Shown here: positions 41,272 through 49,487 of the stretch, one piece after another | How positions within the stretch are numbered: the first letter of the stretch is position 1 | How the letters are laid out: every line of letters starts with the position of its first letter | Origin: Clostridiales bacterium CHKCI006 | Lineage (GTDB): Bacteria; Bacillota_I; Bacilli_A; Erysipelotrichales; Coprobacillaceae | Assembly: GCA_900018345.1 (NCBI GenBank) | Contig: FCNA01000087.1 | Span: forward strand, 1 to 64,000 | Length of the DNA stretch: 64,000 nucleotides | Direction: 5' to 3' | Program-made: the position numbers and the translations under genes | Notes under the pieces: generated by a model | The model's input: the letters and a program-made list of their open reading frames with translations, nothing else | What the model was told of the DNA's origin: nothing | Database searches by the model: none

Positions 41272-42205
41272 CCTTCACTTTCCCCTTTCTGCTGATTCTT
41301 TCCTTCATTTTATTGAATGTTTCCTTATCTTCCTCAATGAGAATCATATCTCGATTAGATTCCAGTGAAGCTTCACCGGCAACTCCTGAACCTGCAAACT
41401 GATCAAGACCTAATTCATGTTCAACAGATATCAGATCTATGATTTTTTTTAAAAGATCAAGAGGTTTCTCAGCTTGATGAATACTCTCCTTTTTGCTGGG
41501 TGCAGGATATTCAAAAGAGGAAGGCAGCATTCTCTTTGCACCGCTCATTCTATATTCTTTAGATGGATCTGATTTTTCCTTCTTGGCATCACGTCTAAGC
41601 TCTCTTGCCTTTCCTTTGCTGAAGAATACAATATTCTCTCTATCCTTAACCTTTCTTCCTGTATTCCTTCCTGCACCCTTTATCCATGGCACCTGTGCAT
41701 AAAATCGGAATCCTGCTGATATTGCCATTTCTTCAATCTGATTCAGATACACCCTATTTTCCTCATTTTTATCAGGCAGGAACTCTACCAGAAAGCATCC
41801 CGGTTTAAGAACTCTCTTCTTTTCTTGAAAATCTTTGACATCATATCTAAAGCATTTATATTCGGCAAAGTTTCTATTTCCGCCTTTATTGCTTTTAAGA
41901 TCATAAGGATGATCTGTAATGATGAAGTCTATTGAGTTATTGGCAATATATGATAAATCACGTCCATTTCCTTCAATCAGAAGACATGTTGACTGATCCC
42001 TTGTAACACTATATACACCTTTTGAAAAACGCTGAAAGAGTCCTTTATCAATACCCTCATAAATGCGTGCTCTAATGCTTGGCAGCTTTACTTCCTTTTT
42101 CATGAGGTTTAGAACTGCATCCTCAGCTTCCTTCAGTGTAAAATCCTCTGAATCAGAAAAATAATCATATAGGCTCAACTGAATTCCTTGTTCTTTCTGT
42201 ACCAT
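41255..42205 (-). CDS. Site-specific DNA methyltransferase (N4/N6 type, DHPY variant)
   Basis: About 316 residues. Motif IV is 'IDFIITDHPYDLKS', DHPY in place of the usual DPPY. Motif I, placed at the C-terminal side, is 'GLDQFAGSGVAGEASL', followed by 'MILIEED'. 'AEKPLDLLKKIIDLIS' is the usual helix before motif I. This order (IV before I) is the beta class. An N-terminal ~70 residues look like a winged helix ('LPSIRARIYEGIDKGLFQR'). Such solitary methylases may protect the ICE from restriction. ATG 42205 follows GAAAGGA; the GTG at 42208 is less likely. Confidence 0.8.
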   Translation of the reverse strand: MVQKEQGIQLSLYDYFSDSEDFTLKEAEDAVLNLMKKEVKLPSIRARIYEGIDKGLFQRFSKGVYSVTRDQSTCLLIEGNGRDLSYIANNSIDFIITDHPYDLKSNKGGNRNFAEYKCFRYDVKDFQEKKRVLKPGCFLVEFLPDKNEENRVYLNQIEEMAISAGFRFYAQVPWIKGAGRNTGRKVKDRENIVFFSKGKARELRRDAKKEKSDPSKEYRMSGAKRMLPSSFEYPAPSKKESIHQAEKPLDLLKKIIDLISVEHELGLDQFAGSGVAGEASLESNRDMILIEEDKETFNKMKERISRKGKVKDEKIL

Positions 42206-42255
42206 CACAATCCTTTCTTCCTAAACAAACAAGACCGACTATTCAGCCGGTCACG

Positions 42256-42540
42256 TTATTTTACTGCTTCTTTAAATTTTCCTGTAGGTTTAAATATTGG
42301 TTTTCTTTTTGGAGATATAATGATTCTCTCACCCGTTGCAGGATTGATACCATTTCTTTCAGGTCTTTCTTTTACTTCAAATTTACCAAATCCACTAATG
42401 CTTACAATGCCACCATTTTCTACACACTCTCTGATTGTATCAAAAATAGTATCCACTATCTCATCTGCTTCACGTTTCAGCATGCCATGTTTTTCTGCCA
42501 CCAATATAGTTAGATCTTTCTTTGTAATATGACTTATCAT
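42256..42540 (-). CDS. HU/IHF-family DNA-bending protein
   Basis: The protein has 94 residues with the full HU signature: 'ADEIVDTIFDTIRECVENGG', 'VSISGFGKFEVKERPERNG' and 'NPATGERIIISPKRKPIFKP'. The proline-tipped beta arm (RNGINPATG) is intact. HU bends DNA and often assists recombinases and relaxosomes. It has a perfect GGAGG site and lies among ICE genes, so it is probably an element-borne copy rather than the chromosomal one. Confidence 0.92.
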   Translation of the reverse strand: MISHITKKDLTILVAEKHGMLKREADEIVDTIFDTIRECVENGGIVSISGFGKFEVKERPERNGINPATGERIIISPKRKPIFKPTGKFKEAVK

Positions 42541-42611
42541 TTCAATTATCCTCCTTCACTAATAATATAACGTGCTTTCATTATATTCACAACGGTTTAT
42601 TTTCGTATTTT

Positions 42612-43007
42612 TTAGATGATTCTTTCTTCATTGCTTATTGATTTCAATCTTCTTTTCCTATCTATCAGTTTTCTCGCTGTTTTCACTGTATCTTCCCATT
42701 TTACATACTGATTTTGTCCACCTTGCCAGTCCATAAGATGCTTCATGGTTCTTATAAGAACATGATCATACCATTCATTTCTAAAGAAGCGAACATCTGA
42801 TATTGAAATGTAAATATACTCATTGCCTGAATTTAATACAGCAGAAAATTCATAATGATTTTTATTGAAGCTGTACAGTTCCAAATTGTTCTTTCTGCAC
42901 ATTCTTTTCAGATCATTCCTCATCTGCCTTTGAAACTGAAGATAGTCATTGCCTGTTTCAGAACCACTCGAAAACTCATAATTCAGCCATCTGTTATAAT
43001 CCATCAT
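42612..43007 (-). CDS. ICE protein of unknown function
   Basis: The protein has 131 residues, basic, with 'FQRQMRNDLKRMCRKNNLE' near the N-terminus and beta strands 'LYSFNKNHYEFSAVL' and 'YIYISISDVRFFRNEWYDH'. This layout is common to small conserved ICE proteins of Bacillota, but no function is known to me. It follows the methylase stop by five bases with a distant ribosome site (AAAGGG), consistent with coupled translation. Confidence 0.5.
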   Translation of the reverse strand: MMDYNRWLNYEFSSGSETGNDYLQFQRQMRNDLKRMCRKNNLELYSFNKNHYEFSAVLNSGNEYIYISISDVRFFRNEWYDHVLIRTMKHLMDWQGGQNQYVKWEDTVKTARKLIDRKRRLKSISNEERII

Positions 43008-43012
43008 TGTTA

Positions 43013-43471
43013 TTAAAATTCCCTTTCCTCATGAACTCTGCCATTCTTTTTCATCTGTGTTCTGACATGAAGTCTTTCCAGCAATTCCGGATAGTAGATA
43101 TAAGCGGGTGAGGTGATCCAAGAATTTCCGGCATCCAGGAACTCACGCGAATGACTGTTTAAGTCAAGACTATTCCCAACAATCACCAGCCCTACCTGTC
43201 CATGAAGCGACATCTGCACATATGCTGACATTGCCATCATCCAGTCAATATCCTGAGCATAAAAAAAGAAATCCTTCATATTCAGGTTTTTATCCTTTAT
43301 GACATTGCCTGCTGCTATCATCATGCCGCCTGTTCCACAGCATGGATCACAGATGGATATTGGATTATTTCCTCTCTTTCTATCTAATGACAAATCACTA
43401 AGATTTATTTCTGCCATCATATGACTTACATGATATGGAGTCATGAACTGGCCAAAATTCTTATCAAACAT
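43013..43471 (-). pseudogene. N-6 DNA methylase, C-terminal part after a frameshift
   Basis: The protein has 152 residues. 'FGQFMTPYHVSHMMAEI' and motif I 'CDPCCGTGGMMIAAGN' are typical of HsdM-like N-6 adenine methylases. The apparent ATG start lies inside the conserved domain: reading upstream in the same frame gives 'AEIYADLGMFDKNFG', the expected preceding segment. Motif IV (NPPY) is replaced by 'WITSPAYIYYPE', so catalysis is doubtful even if the frame is restored. Short methylase-like proteins of this kind are frequent in ICEs. Confidence 0.75.
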
Positions 43472-43473
43472 TC

Positions 43474-43755
43474 CTAAATCAGCATATATCTCTGCAAAAA
43501 GTCCTGATTTCTATTCAGTTCCAAAGATTCAGTCATAAGATTCAGCATATGCTTCAGTTCATCATTATTCATGCGTGAATTCTTAATCTTCATGTCAATC
43601 TGTTTCGCTCTTTCCTTATCAGTCTTTAATGAACATGCTGGATTCAAGATAGAAAGAGCATAGGCAATAAATCCTTCACATGTCTCTCTTCGTACGACAT
43701 TCATGGAGTGTTTGTTTATCATGGACAGAAATTCTTTTTGCTGATTATCCATCAT
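43474..43755 (-). pseudogene. N-6 DNA methylase, N-terminal part before a frameshift
   Basis: The protein has 93 residues with a real start (overlapping the upstream stop as TGATG). It reads through 'LTESLELNRNQDFLQRYMLI' and stops. One extra T in the five-T run (minus strand; 43500-43496) would change the end to 'NQDFFAEIYADLG' and join the next frame. Together the two parts give about 247 residues. A homopolymer slip or a base-calling error is the simplest cause. Confidence 0.75.
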
Positions 43756-44423
43756 CGCTGTCTGCTTTCTCTGTTCTTTAATTTTGAAATTATATCAGGT
43801 CTTTTCTTATAAGGAATATACTTTCCTTCATGAAATTCAGGCTGCAATTCTTTATAATCCGATTTGGGTTTAACATCTGTAATTTCCAGAGAAGAACTAT
43901 CCTTTGCCCAGGAACCAACCAATTCATGATTATGAGCATAATAATCTCCTCCGCCCTGTCCATTGCCTAACGCCAGCATCAAAGAGAGAGGTGCTATCGT
44001 TGCCGATAAAATCTTACCATTTTCTTCCCAGCTTCCCATGTTTTCCCTGTAAGGGCAATGATCATTATCGATATATTCCTTAGCTGCATGATTCACAATA
44101 TATCGATATTTTTTCAGACCTTCGCGAACTGGCAATTTCTTGAATTCACTATAAACTCTGTCAAAGATAGAATCTCTTTCTGTATCAATGTTCAACTTAT
44201 CTTCTATTTCTTTTAACAGTTCAGTATATCTGCAGTCTGCACCGCTGCCTGCATAATCACCTATCACATAGACATGATCACCCTTCCAGTCCATAGCCAT
44301 GTGATTTTCCATTTCCAGTATCAGATCGTTATAGTTATATGACCATTCCATAAGTTTCACAAAATCAGGACTAATCATATATTCCTTTTTATCAATATTT
44401 GCAACAATATAATATTGACCCAT
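43752..44423 (-). CDS. ICE protein of unknown function, acidic N-terminal domain
   Basis: The protein has 223 residues. The N-terminal 'MGQYYIVANIDKKEYMISPD' and 'DHVYVIGDYAGSG' blocks form a recognisable conserved start found in ICE and phage-like proteins of gut Bacillota. The rest is charged, with a Gly-rich 'LALGNGQGGGDYYAHN' and a basic tail. I know no function. The GAGGAGG site and coupling to the methylase gene place it in the main ICE operon. Confidence 0.55.
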   Translation of the reverse strand: MGQYYIVANIDKKEYMISPDFVKLMEWSYNYNDLILEMENHMAMDWKGDHVYVIGDYAGSGADCRYTELLKEIEDKLNIDTERDSIFDRVYSEFKKLPVREGLKKYRYIVNHAAKEYIDNDHCPYRENMGSWEENGKILSATIAPLSLMLALGNGQGGGDYYAHNHELVGSWAKDSSSLEITDVKPKSDYKELQPEFHEGKYIPYKKRPDIISKLKNRESRQR

Positions 44424-44458
44424 TCATTCCTCCTCTGTTAGATGTTCAAATTTGAACA

Positions 44459-45556
44459 TCATCTTTCTCTTTCTAATTCTGTCATCCTTTTCTTCATCTT
44501 AAGTGTTCCTTTACTGTCATAAAATGTCTTTCCTTTGAATGACATGCTTTCTATATGTGAAAACTCAAAATCACTTCTGTATCCGCTTCTATGATTTTCG
44601 ACAAACTCCCTGACAGGTTCAAATGCCTTTCCAAAATTGAAACTGTCCATAAGTGTAGGATCAGACATTTCCCGAATCAGCTTTTCTCTATCATATTTGA
44701 ATGTCATTCTATCATTATCGTATTCAATTGTAACAGATACATTTTTAGCATTTATATTTGACAGCGACATGATCATTTTTCGTCTTTTATAGAACTGATC
44801 ATATTCATGGTTTCGGTTCTGTATAATTTCATCCATTACGTCCAATGTCCTAAATGCTCTATATACTTTTCTTGAAAGATATTTAAAAATTTTATCATTA
44901 TGAAAAGCCTCTTCCGCCTTTTCAGCAACGATTTTATTCATATCATAAAATGAAGAAATAATATCATCATCATTTAAGGTCAGTTCAGATTTCACAAGAT
45001 CAAAGAAATAATCATCTTCGTCATGCATGTAATCAAGCAATGTCTTTTCATCCATTTTGCTATGGAAATCAGGCTCTTTCATAAACATACGCAATGCTTT
45101 TCTTCTGGCAATCGTATTCATATGTTCATAGTCCTCATTTTCGATACGATGACTAGCAAGATCATGGCGTCTATCAAAAATCAGATTCTTCAATTGTTCA
45201 TTGACCCTTTTTTCAATATCTGCTTCTATGCCTTCAATACCATTTGCCTTCAATGTAAACTCCTCTTGAATCCTCTTATAGTTATGCATCCCATAATAGT
45301 TGCAGTATAAAACATTTTCTTTCATATCTACCAGTCCGACAAATTCCTTCTCTTTTCTTAGCATGAGCCCGCTATTTTCAAATATATGCAGGGTATAGAA
45401 GCGGTCATCAATATATCTTTTCATCAGATAGTCCGATTGCTGTCTGGAATATCTGTTGCGAATGATTCCATATGTAAAGTCATCCATCATAAAATGAAGC
45501 AGCTGCTCTTCACGATTGCCAAAAACATTTCTATAATCAATTGTATTTTCCAACAT
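44459..45556 (-). CDS. Large ICE protein of unknown function
   Basis: About 365 residues, highly charged, mostly helical, with no membrane segment. Features are a Tyr/Arg-rich N-terminus ('RNRYSRQQSDYLMKRYIDDR'), a long coiled region and a C-terminal 'MTFKYDREKLIREMSDPTLM'. I recognise no family. I set ATG 45556 (AGGGGTGATTG upstream). It lies between the DnaN-like gene and the conserved small ICE proteins, so a role in DNA processing or replication of the element is possible. Confidence 0.5.
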   Translation of the reverse strand: MLENTIDYRNVFGNREEQLLHFMMDDFTYGIIRNRYSRQQSDYLMKRYIDDRFYTLHIFENSGLMLRKEKEFVGLVDMKENVLYCNYYGMHNYKRIQEEFTLKANGIEGIEADIEKRVNEQLKNLIFDRRHDLASHRIENEDYEHMNTIARRKALRMFMKEPDFHSKMDEKTLLDYMHDEDDYFFDLVKSELTLNDDDIISSFYDMNKIVAEKAEEAFHNDKIFKYLSRKVYRAFRTLDVMDEIIQNRNHEYDQFYKRRKMIMSLSNINAKNVSVTIEYDNDRMTFKYDREKLIREMSDPTLMDSFNFGKAFEPVREFVENHRSGYRSDFEFSHIESMSFKGKTFYDSKGTLKMKKRMTELERER

Positions 45557-45565
45557 CAATCACCC

Positions 45566-46669
45566 CTAATGTCTTCTGGTAGGCAGAAGCAATTGAATAT
45601 GGCTTTCATCCTGACTGTCCGTAAGAATGAACGGCTTCAAATCCTCATTGAAATGAAGAACACATACTTGTGTATCAAAAGCCTTTAATGCTTCTATCAT
45701 ATACTGCTGATTGCATGAAAAATGGACTTTTCTACTTCCTGATACATTCTCATAGGAAACAGATTCTATAGATGAACCTATTTCTTTGGATTCTGTTGTC
45801 AGAACAATCTCATCATTAAGAAGGTCAAAGGTAACAATTGTAATGCCATCATCACGACAAAAGGATGTTCTATCCAAAGCTTCCAGAAGTGCCATGCGAT
45901 TGAAATAAATTTCTGTATCAAAACGCTTTGGTATCAGAAGTTCCGTATCAGGAAATACGCCATCCAATAGAACACTTTGAATGATGATATTGTCGTTTGC
46001 CATCAATGCCTTGTGCTCATCAAAATAGACATACAGTTCCTCGTCTTCATTAAACAAGGCTGTCTGCATACCCAGCATTTTCTTTGGAATCGTAATGCAT
46101 ATCTCGCTACTGCTGATAACCGATCTGGCAACCTGAGACAATCGATAAGAATCTGTTCCAGTTATGATGCACTTATCTTGATTAACCTTGAAGTTCAGTC
46201 CGCCAAGGACAGGTCGCGTCTGCTGGTCATTGGCTGAAAAAATTGTCTTATTTATTGCTTCTGTCAGCATTCTGGAATATATCTGGAATCTTGTCTTTGG
46301 ATAATCAAAACTGATATGTGGAAATGCCTCACTATCAATAGTGACAAGCTTCATCTCCGCCTTGTCGCTTTTGAGCTTCAGCTGATTATTTTCCTGACGT
46401 ATCCATATGACTGTATCATTCGCCTTTTTGACAATATCATAAAAAAGCCTTCCATCAATGGCGCAGCTTCCTGTTTCGTAAACGGTAATCTCATCTTGAA
46501 TGAACTCTCTCATGCTGACTGTACCATCCGTTACCGTTACAATGATTCCATTCTCTCTGACTTCCAGTAAGATGGAATGATATATGGGCAGAATGACTGT
46601 CACTGAAAACAGCCTTGATATATGCCCCATTACAGTATTGATCTGTTTCTTCGTAATTTTGAAATTCAA
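45566..46669 (-). CDS. dnaN: DNA polymerase III beta subunit-like sliding clamp, ICE copy
   Basis: The protein has 367 residues with the three-domain clamp pattern: 'PIYHSILLEVRENGIIVTVT', 'FYDIVKKANDTVIWIRQENN', 'RPVLGGLNFKV...ITGTDSYRLSQV' and the end 'HIQLLLPTRRH', close to the canonical clamp terminus. Its divergence and ICE position indicate an element-encoded clamp that could load element or repair polymerases during conjugative replication. The start codon is TTG (46669), five bases after AGGAGG, with no better ATG nearby. Confidence 0.85.
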   Translation of the reverse strand: MNFKITKKQINTVMGHISRLFSVTVILPIYHSILLEVRENGIIVTVTDGTVSMREFIQDEITVYETGSCAIDGRLFYDIVKKANDTVIWIRQENNQLKLKSDKAEMKLVTIDSEAFPHISFDYPKTRFQIYSRMLTEAINKTIFSANDQQTRPVLGGLNFKVNQDKCIITGTDSYRLSQVARSVISSSEICITIPKKMLGMQTALFNEDEELYVYFDEHKALMANDNIIIQSVLLDGVFPDTELLIPKRFDTEIYFNRMALLEALDRTSFCRDDGITIVTFDLLNDEIVLTTESKEIGSSIESVSYENVSGSRKVHFSCNQQYMIEALKAFDTQVCVLHFNEDLKPFILTDSQDESHIQLLLPTRRH

Positions 46670-46685
46670 TTATTCCTCCTCGTCT

Positions 46686-47663
46686 TTACTCGAAATAGAG
46701 CTGATCTATTTCTATATTTCTTGTTGTCTGGGAATTGCTCAGCTGTAGAATATAATACTTCACTTCTTCATTTCTGCTGAAAATCAATTCATAGTGACTG
46801 TTGCACTTTTCCTCAGGACATGCCGTTTTCTGTACATCGGCAGCTATCTTTCTTTGATCCTGATCGTACAATCCTATTTGCACCATTTCTTCTCCATCAT
46901 TAACTTCTTCAACGATGATATGGCATCCCTGATCATCTGCATATATCTTGTCTATCGGCAGGATTGTACTTGTTCCCATATCAAGCTGAACATTCAGATT
47001 CCTGTTATGAATGGTCTGCCTGACATTATGCTGCATATAAAAGTAAATCCCACCTGTCAAAAACAGGAGTGTCAGAATGCCTATCATAAGAATAATCAGA
47101 AGCTTTTTCATTCTGCCTGAAAAATAGAGTTTTCGTTTCTGTTTAAGCATTTTAGCTTCGGAAAGCATAATCATATGTCTTTCATAATCTGATTTCAGAT
47201 TTTTATAGAGAATAACATATGCACGATTACCTGCTTTTTCATCCCTGATCAATTTTTGCAGCTTTGAGATTTCTGTATACTCCTCATATGCTATAACAAT
47301 GTCAGCTTTCCTGTGCAGCAGTTCAAAAACCTTTATCAGAAAGGCAACTTCATTGGCATCTGTAAAAGAAGAATAATCAAGAATCAGGCTTCTGACATTA
47401 TCTAGATGATTGACACTGTTCAGATATCTGATATCACTGCAAGTCAGCACATTTTCTAAAGTGCTTCTGATTTCTGTATAATAATTTTCTTTTTCCTCAC
47501 TGCATATAATGATTGTCAGTGGTTCATCAATCTTACTCACAGGCTGTATCATTTGTTCATATTCATCTTCCTTTTCAGAATGTGCTGTATAGATATCTTT
47601 CTTTGTATCTCTCTTTCTTAGAAGCTCGTCAATTTTAGTTTTATCAACCGCTATCTCAATCAC
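46686..47663 (-). CDS. Single-pass membrane protein of the ICE
   Basis: About 325 residues. A cytoplasmic N-terminal domain of about 185 residues has Rossmann-like alternation ('PLTIIICSEEKEN', 'RSLILDYSSFTDANEVAFLI', 'ADIVIAYEEY'), followed by one membrane helix ('KKLLIILMIGILTLLFLTGG') and an external beta domain with Cys residues ('TACPEEKCNSHYEL'). The N-terminal part is reminiscent of ParA/MinD-like or receiver folds, but no P-loop is seen. The start is a GTG or an internal codon; the ribosome site is too close to be decisive. Confidence 0.5.
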   Translation of the reverse strand: MIEIAVDKTKIDELLRKRDTKKDIYTAHSEKEDEYEQMIQPVSKIDEPLTIIICSEEKENYYTEIRSTLENVLTCSDIRYLNSVNHLDNVRSLILDYSSFTDANEVAFLIKVFELLHRKADIVIAYEEYTEISKLQKLIRDEKAGNRAYVILYKNLKSDYERHMIMLSEAKMLKQKRKLYFSGRMKKLLIILMIGILTLLFLTGGIYFYMQHNVRQTIHNRNLNVQLDMGTSTILPIDKIYADDQGCHIIVEEVNDGEEMVQIGLYDQDQRKIAADVQKTACPEEKCNSHYELIFSRNEEVKYYILQLSNSQTTRNIEIDQLYFE

Positions 47664-47672
47664 TCCTTTTCC

Positions 47673-48179
47673 CTAATTAAAATATCTTTCATCAGTGTGC
47701 TTTTCTTCGACATCAATTGTAAAGGTATCTTCTCCAACAACCTTCACTGAATCAACGGAGTCATCAGCATCCAGCATCACTGCTATAAAATCCAGTACAT
47801 TCTTATCACTCCCTGGCAGGATTGCTAGACCATCATTTTTGTATATGACTTCCAGATAGTAATCAAGACCGTATGATAACTGGATTTCCTGATATCTTCT
47901 TTCCTGTATCGCCATGCCAAGCATATATTTTGCCAGCAGGGACAATGCTCTTCCTTTGGAAAAATTCTTAAAGCCTACTGCTCTCACACATTTCTCAGCC
48001 TCCTTTTCGACAGCAGATAAATATTCCTTACCAACTGTTATCTCCATACCTCTGCAATGATCATTCATCTGTTTCATCACTATCATTCCGACATAGACAT
48101 GATTCAACATTAGATCTGCTTCCAGTTCCTTATCGGTTTCCTTTAAATTCATAAGTTCAATTTTTCCTATTTTTGCCAT
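47673..48179 (-). CDS. ICE protein of unknown function
   Basis: About 168 residues, acidic, soluble. 'LSAVEKEAEKCVRAVGFKNF' and 'GRALSLLAKYMLGMAIQERR' suggest helices, and the C-terminal third is beta-rich ('VKVVGEDTFTIDVEEKH'). No family is recognised. I prefer ATG 48179, one base after the upstream stop, over the TTG at 48197, because neither has a good ribosome site and the tight spacing suggests coupling. Confidence 0.45.
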   Translation of the reverse strand: MAKIGKIELMNLKETDKELEADLMLNHVYVGMIVMKQMNDHCRGMEITVGKEYLSAVEKEAEKCVRAVGFKNFSKGRALSLLAKYMLGMAIQERRYQEIQLSYGLDYYLEVIYKNDGLAILPGSDKNVLDFIAVMLDADDSVDSVKVVGEDTFTIDVEEKHTDERYFN

Positions 48180-48180
48180 A

Positions 48181-48927
48181 TCATTTCTGAAGCTCAAGGC
48201 TTCTTTTTCTCTCCTTTCTTTTTACCTTTTTTCTGCATATATCTCGCAGATTTCTGTAATCCAACACAATCTCCTGTTCGTTTCGGTCGTTAAAAAAGGC
48301 AAAGACATCTTCTTTATGTATCTTCGCCTGATATACGTATCCATGTTCACTGAATCGGGTTGCAAACCATTCAGCTGTCTTTTTGTCAAGTGTCCATGAA
48401 AGAGCTTCATGCTGATTATCTTTTTGCCCTGTTCCTCTATATACAGTAAGAATATCCTGAAATGAACCATACATTTCAAGATCCTCTTCGCTCATTAAAT
48501 ATCGAGGATCAGCCTTTTTGAACAGTTTCAGTAACTGGCTTTTCTTTAGATTTGCATCAGCATTGGGAAATTCACAGCTTATCCATGCCTGATGCAGATA
48601 AAGAGATAGATCTTTTTTTGATACATGATCTTTTGTAAATCTCAGAAAAGCCATAAAGTAGGTATCGCATAAAACGGACATGAATCCTGTATAGCTATCA
48701 GTATTATCTATTCTTTTGAGAATAGTCTGACGAAAATAATCCAACGTATCTGCATCATCTACAATGCTGTTCAAATTTCCATTTTCATCAATAATAAATT
48801 CTGATTTAGCATATGGATGATAGATAAACGGTCTTCCAAGCGGATGATTCGTTTCAACATCCATATACAGAAAATGCTTTGCGATTTCTCTGCAGTAGCC
48901 CATATCCGTTCTATCTGCTTCTTTCAT
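48181..48927 (-). CDS. ADP-ribosyltransferase-like ICE protein (tentative)
   Basis: The protein has 248 residues. The C-terminal half has three landmarks in the order expected for R-S-E class ADP-ribosyltransferases: Arg in 'TVYRGTGQ', Ser in 'ALSWTLDKKTAEWFATRF' and Glu in 'RNEQEIVLDYR'. Between them lies 'YVYQAKIHKEDVFAFF'. Phage and plasmid enzymes of this class modify host proteins such as RNA polymerase. The N-terminal half is unassigned. The match is by pattern only, with overall low similarity, so the call is uncertain. It has a basic C-terminus and overlaps the next upstream gene by 17 bases. Confidence 0.45.
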   Translation of the reverse strand: MKEADRTDMGYCREIAKHFLYMDVETNHPLGRPFIYHPYAKSEFIIDENGNLNSIVDDADTLDYFRQTILKRIDNTDSYTGFMSVLCDTYFMAFLRFTKDHVSKKDLSLYLHQAWISCEFPNADANLKKSQLLKLFKKADPRYLMSEEDLEMYGSFQDILTVYRGTGQKDNQHEALSWTLDKKTAEWFATRFSEHGYVYQAKIHKEDVFAFFNDRNEQEIVLDYRNLRDICRKKVKRKERKRSLELQK

Positions 48928-49474
48928 CCACAGTTTTCTCCTTCCTGCTATCCTTTATCAGATGATTATAATAATCCTCATCTTCCTGCAGTTCATTCAA
49001 ATAGGCTTCCGGACTCTGCCAGTCCACAGTACTGAACACTTCATCAGCAACCTTTTCATACCCACAAATATTCATAAAGTCACGATAACAATACGGATCA
49101 TCGCTCAATTCGGGAATATAGCAGACTTCATCAGAATGATTCAGATATGCCCACATATTCTTATAGACAAAACCCTGCTCAGTTGTTCCTCGTTCATAAA
49201 TCGGTTCCCCATATTTATCTATACCTGTTATGTCGCCAATTGTAAGCATTTCATCAAGTGCTCTTTTCATTTCTTTTGTATATAATCCCTGATAAACAAG
49301 TGTTTCTCTTTGATCCATTCCTCTTTTGATTATAAGGATTTCATCTTTTCCCAGTTCAAGAGGAACGTTTCTGCCATAAACCTGAAAGATGTTTCCGTTT
49401 GATAAGATTGTATCAACAATCAGCCTTTTTTTCTCAAGCATGGTATTTATCTTATTGAATTTAACATTATCCAT
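48911..49474 (-). CDS. ICE protein of unknown function, acidic
   Basis: The protein has 187 residues, strongly acidic at the C-terminus ('YLNELQEDEDYYNHLIKD'). Conserved-looking parts are 'GNIFQVYGRNVPLELGKDEI' and 'ICGYEKVADEVFS'. The charge is reminiscent of DNA-mimic antirestriction proteins, but I see no family motif, so this is only a possibility. AAGGTGATG precedes the ATG. It lies just downstream of the coupling-protein gene. Confidence 0.45.
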   Translation of the reverse strand: MDNVKFNKINTMLEKKRLIVDTILSNGNIFQVYGRNVPLELGKDEILIIKRGMDQRETLVYQGLYTKEMKRALDEMLTIGDITGIDKYGEPIYERGTTEQGFVYKNMWAYLNHSDEVCYIPELSDDPYCYRDFMNICGYEKVADEVFSTVDWQSPEAYLNELQEDEDYYNHLIKDSRKEKTVDERSR

Positions 49475-49487
49475 TTTTCATCACCTT

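Noticed and set aside
42256-42540. HU gene as the chromosomal housekeeping copy
   Set aside because: It sits within the ICE operon order between element genes, so an element-borne copy is more likely, although this cannot be proved from the window.
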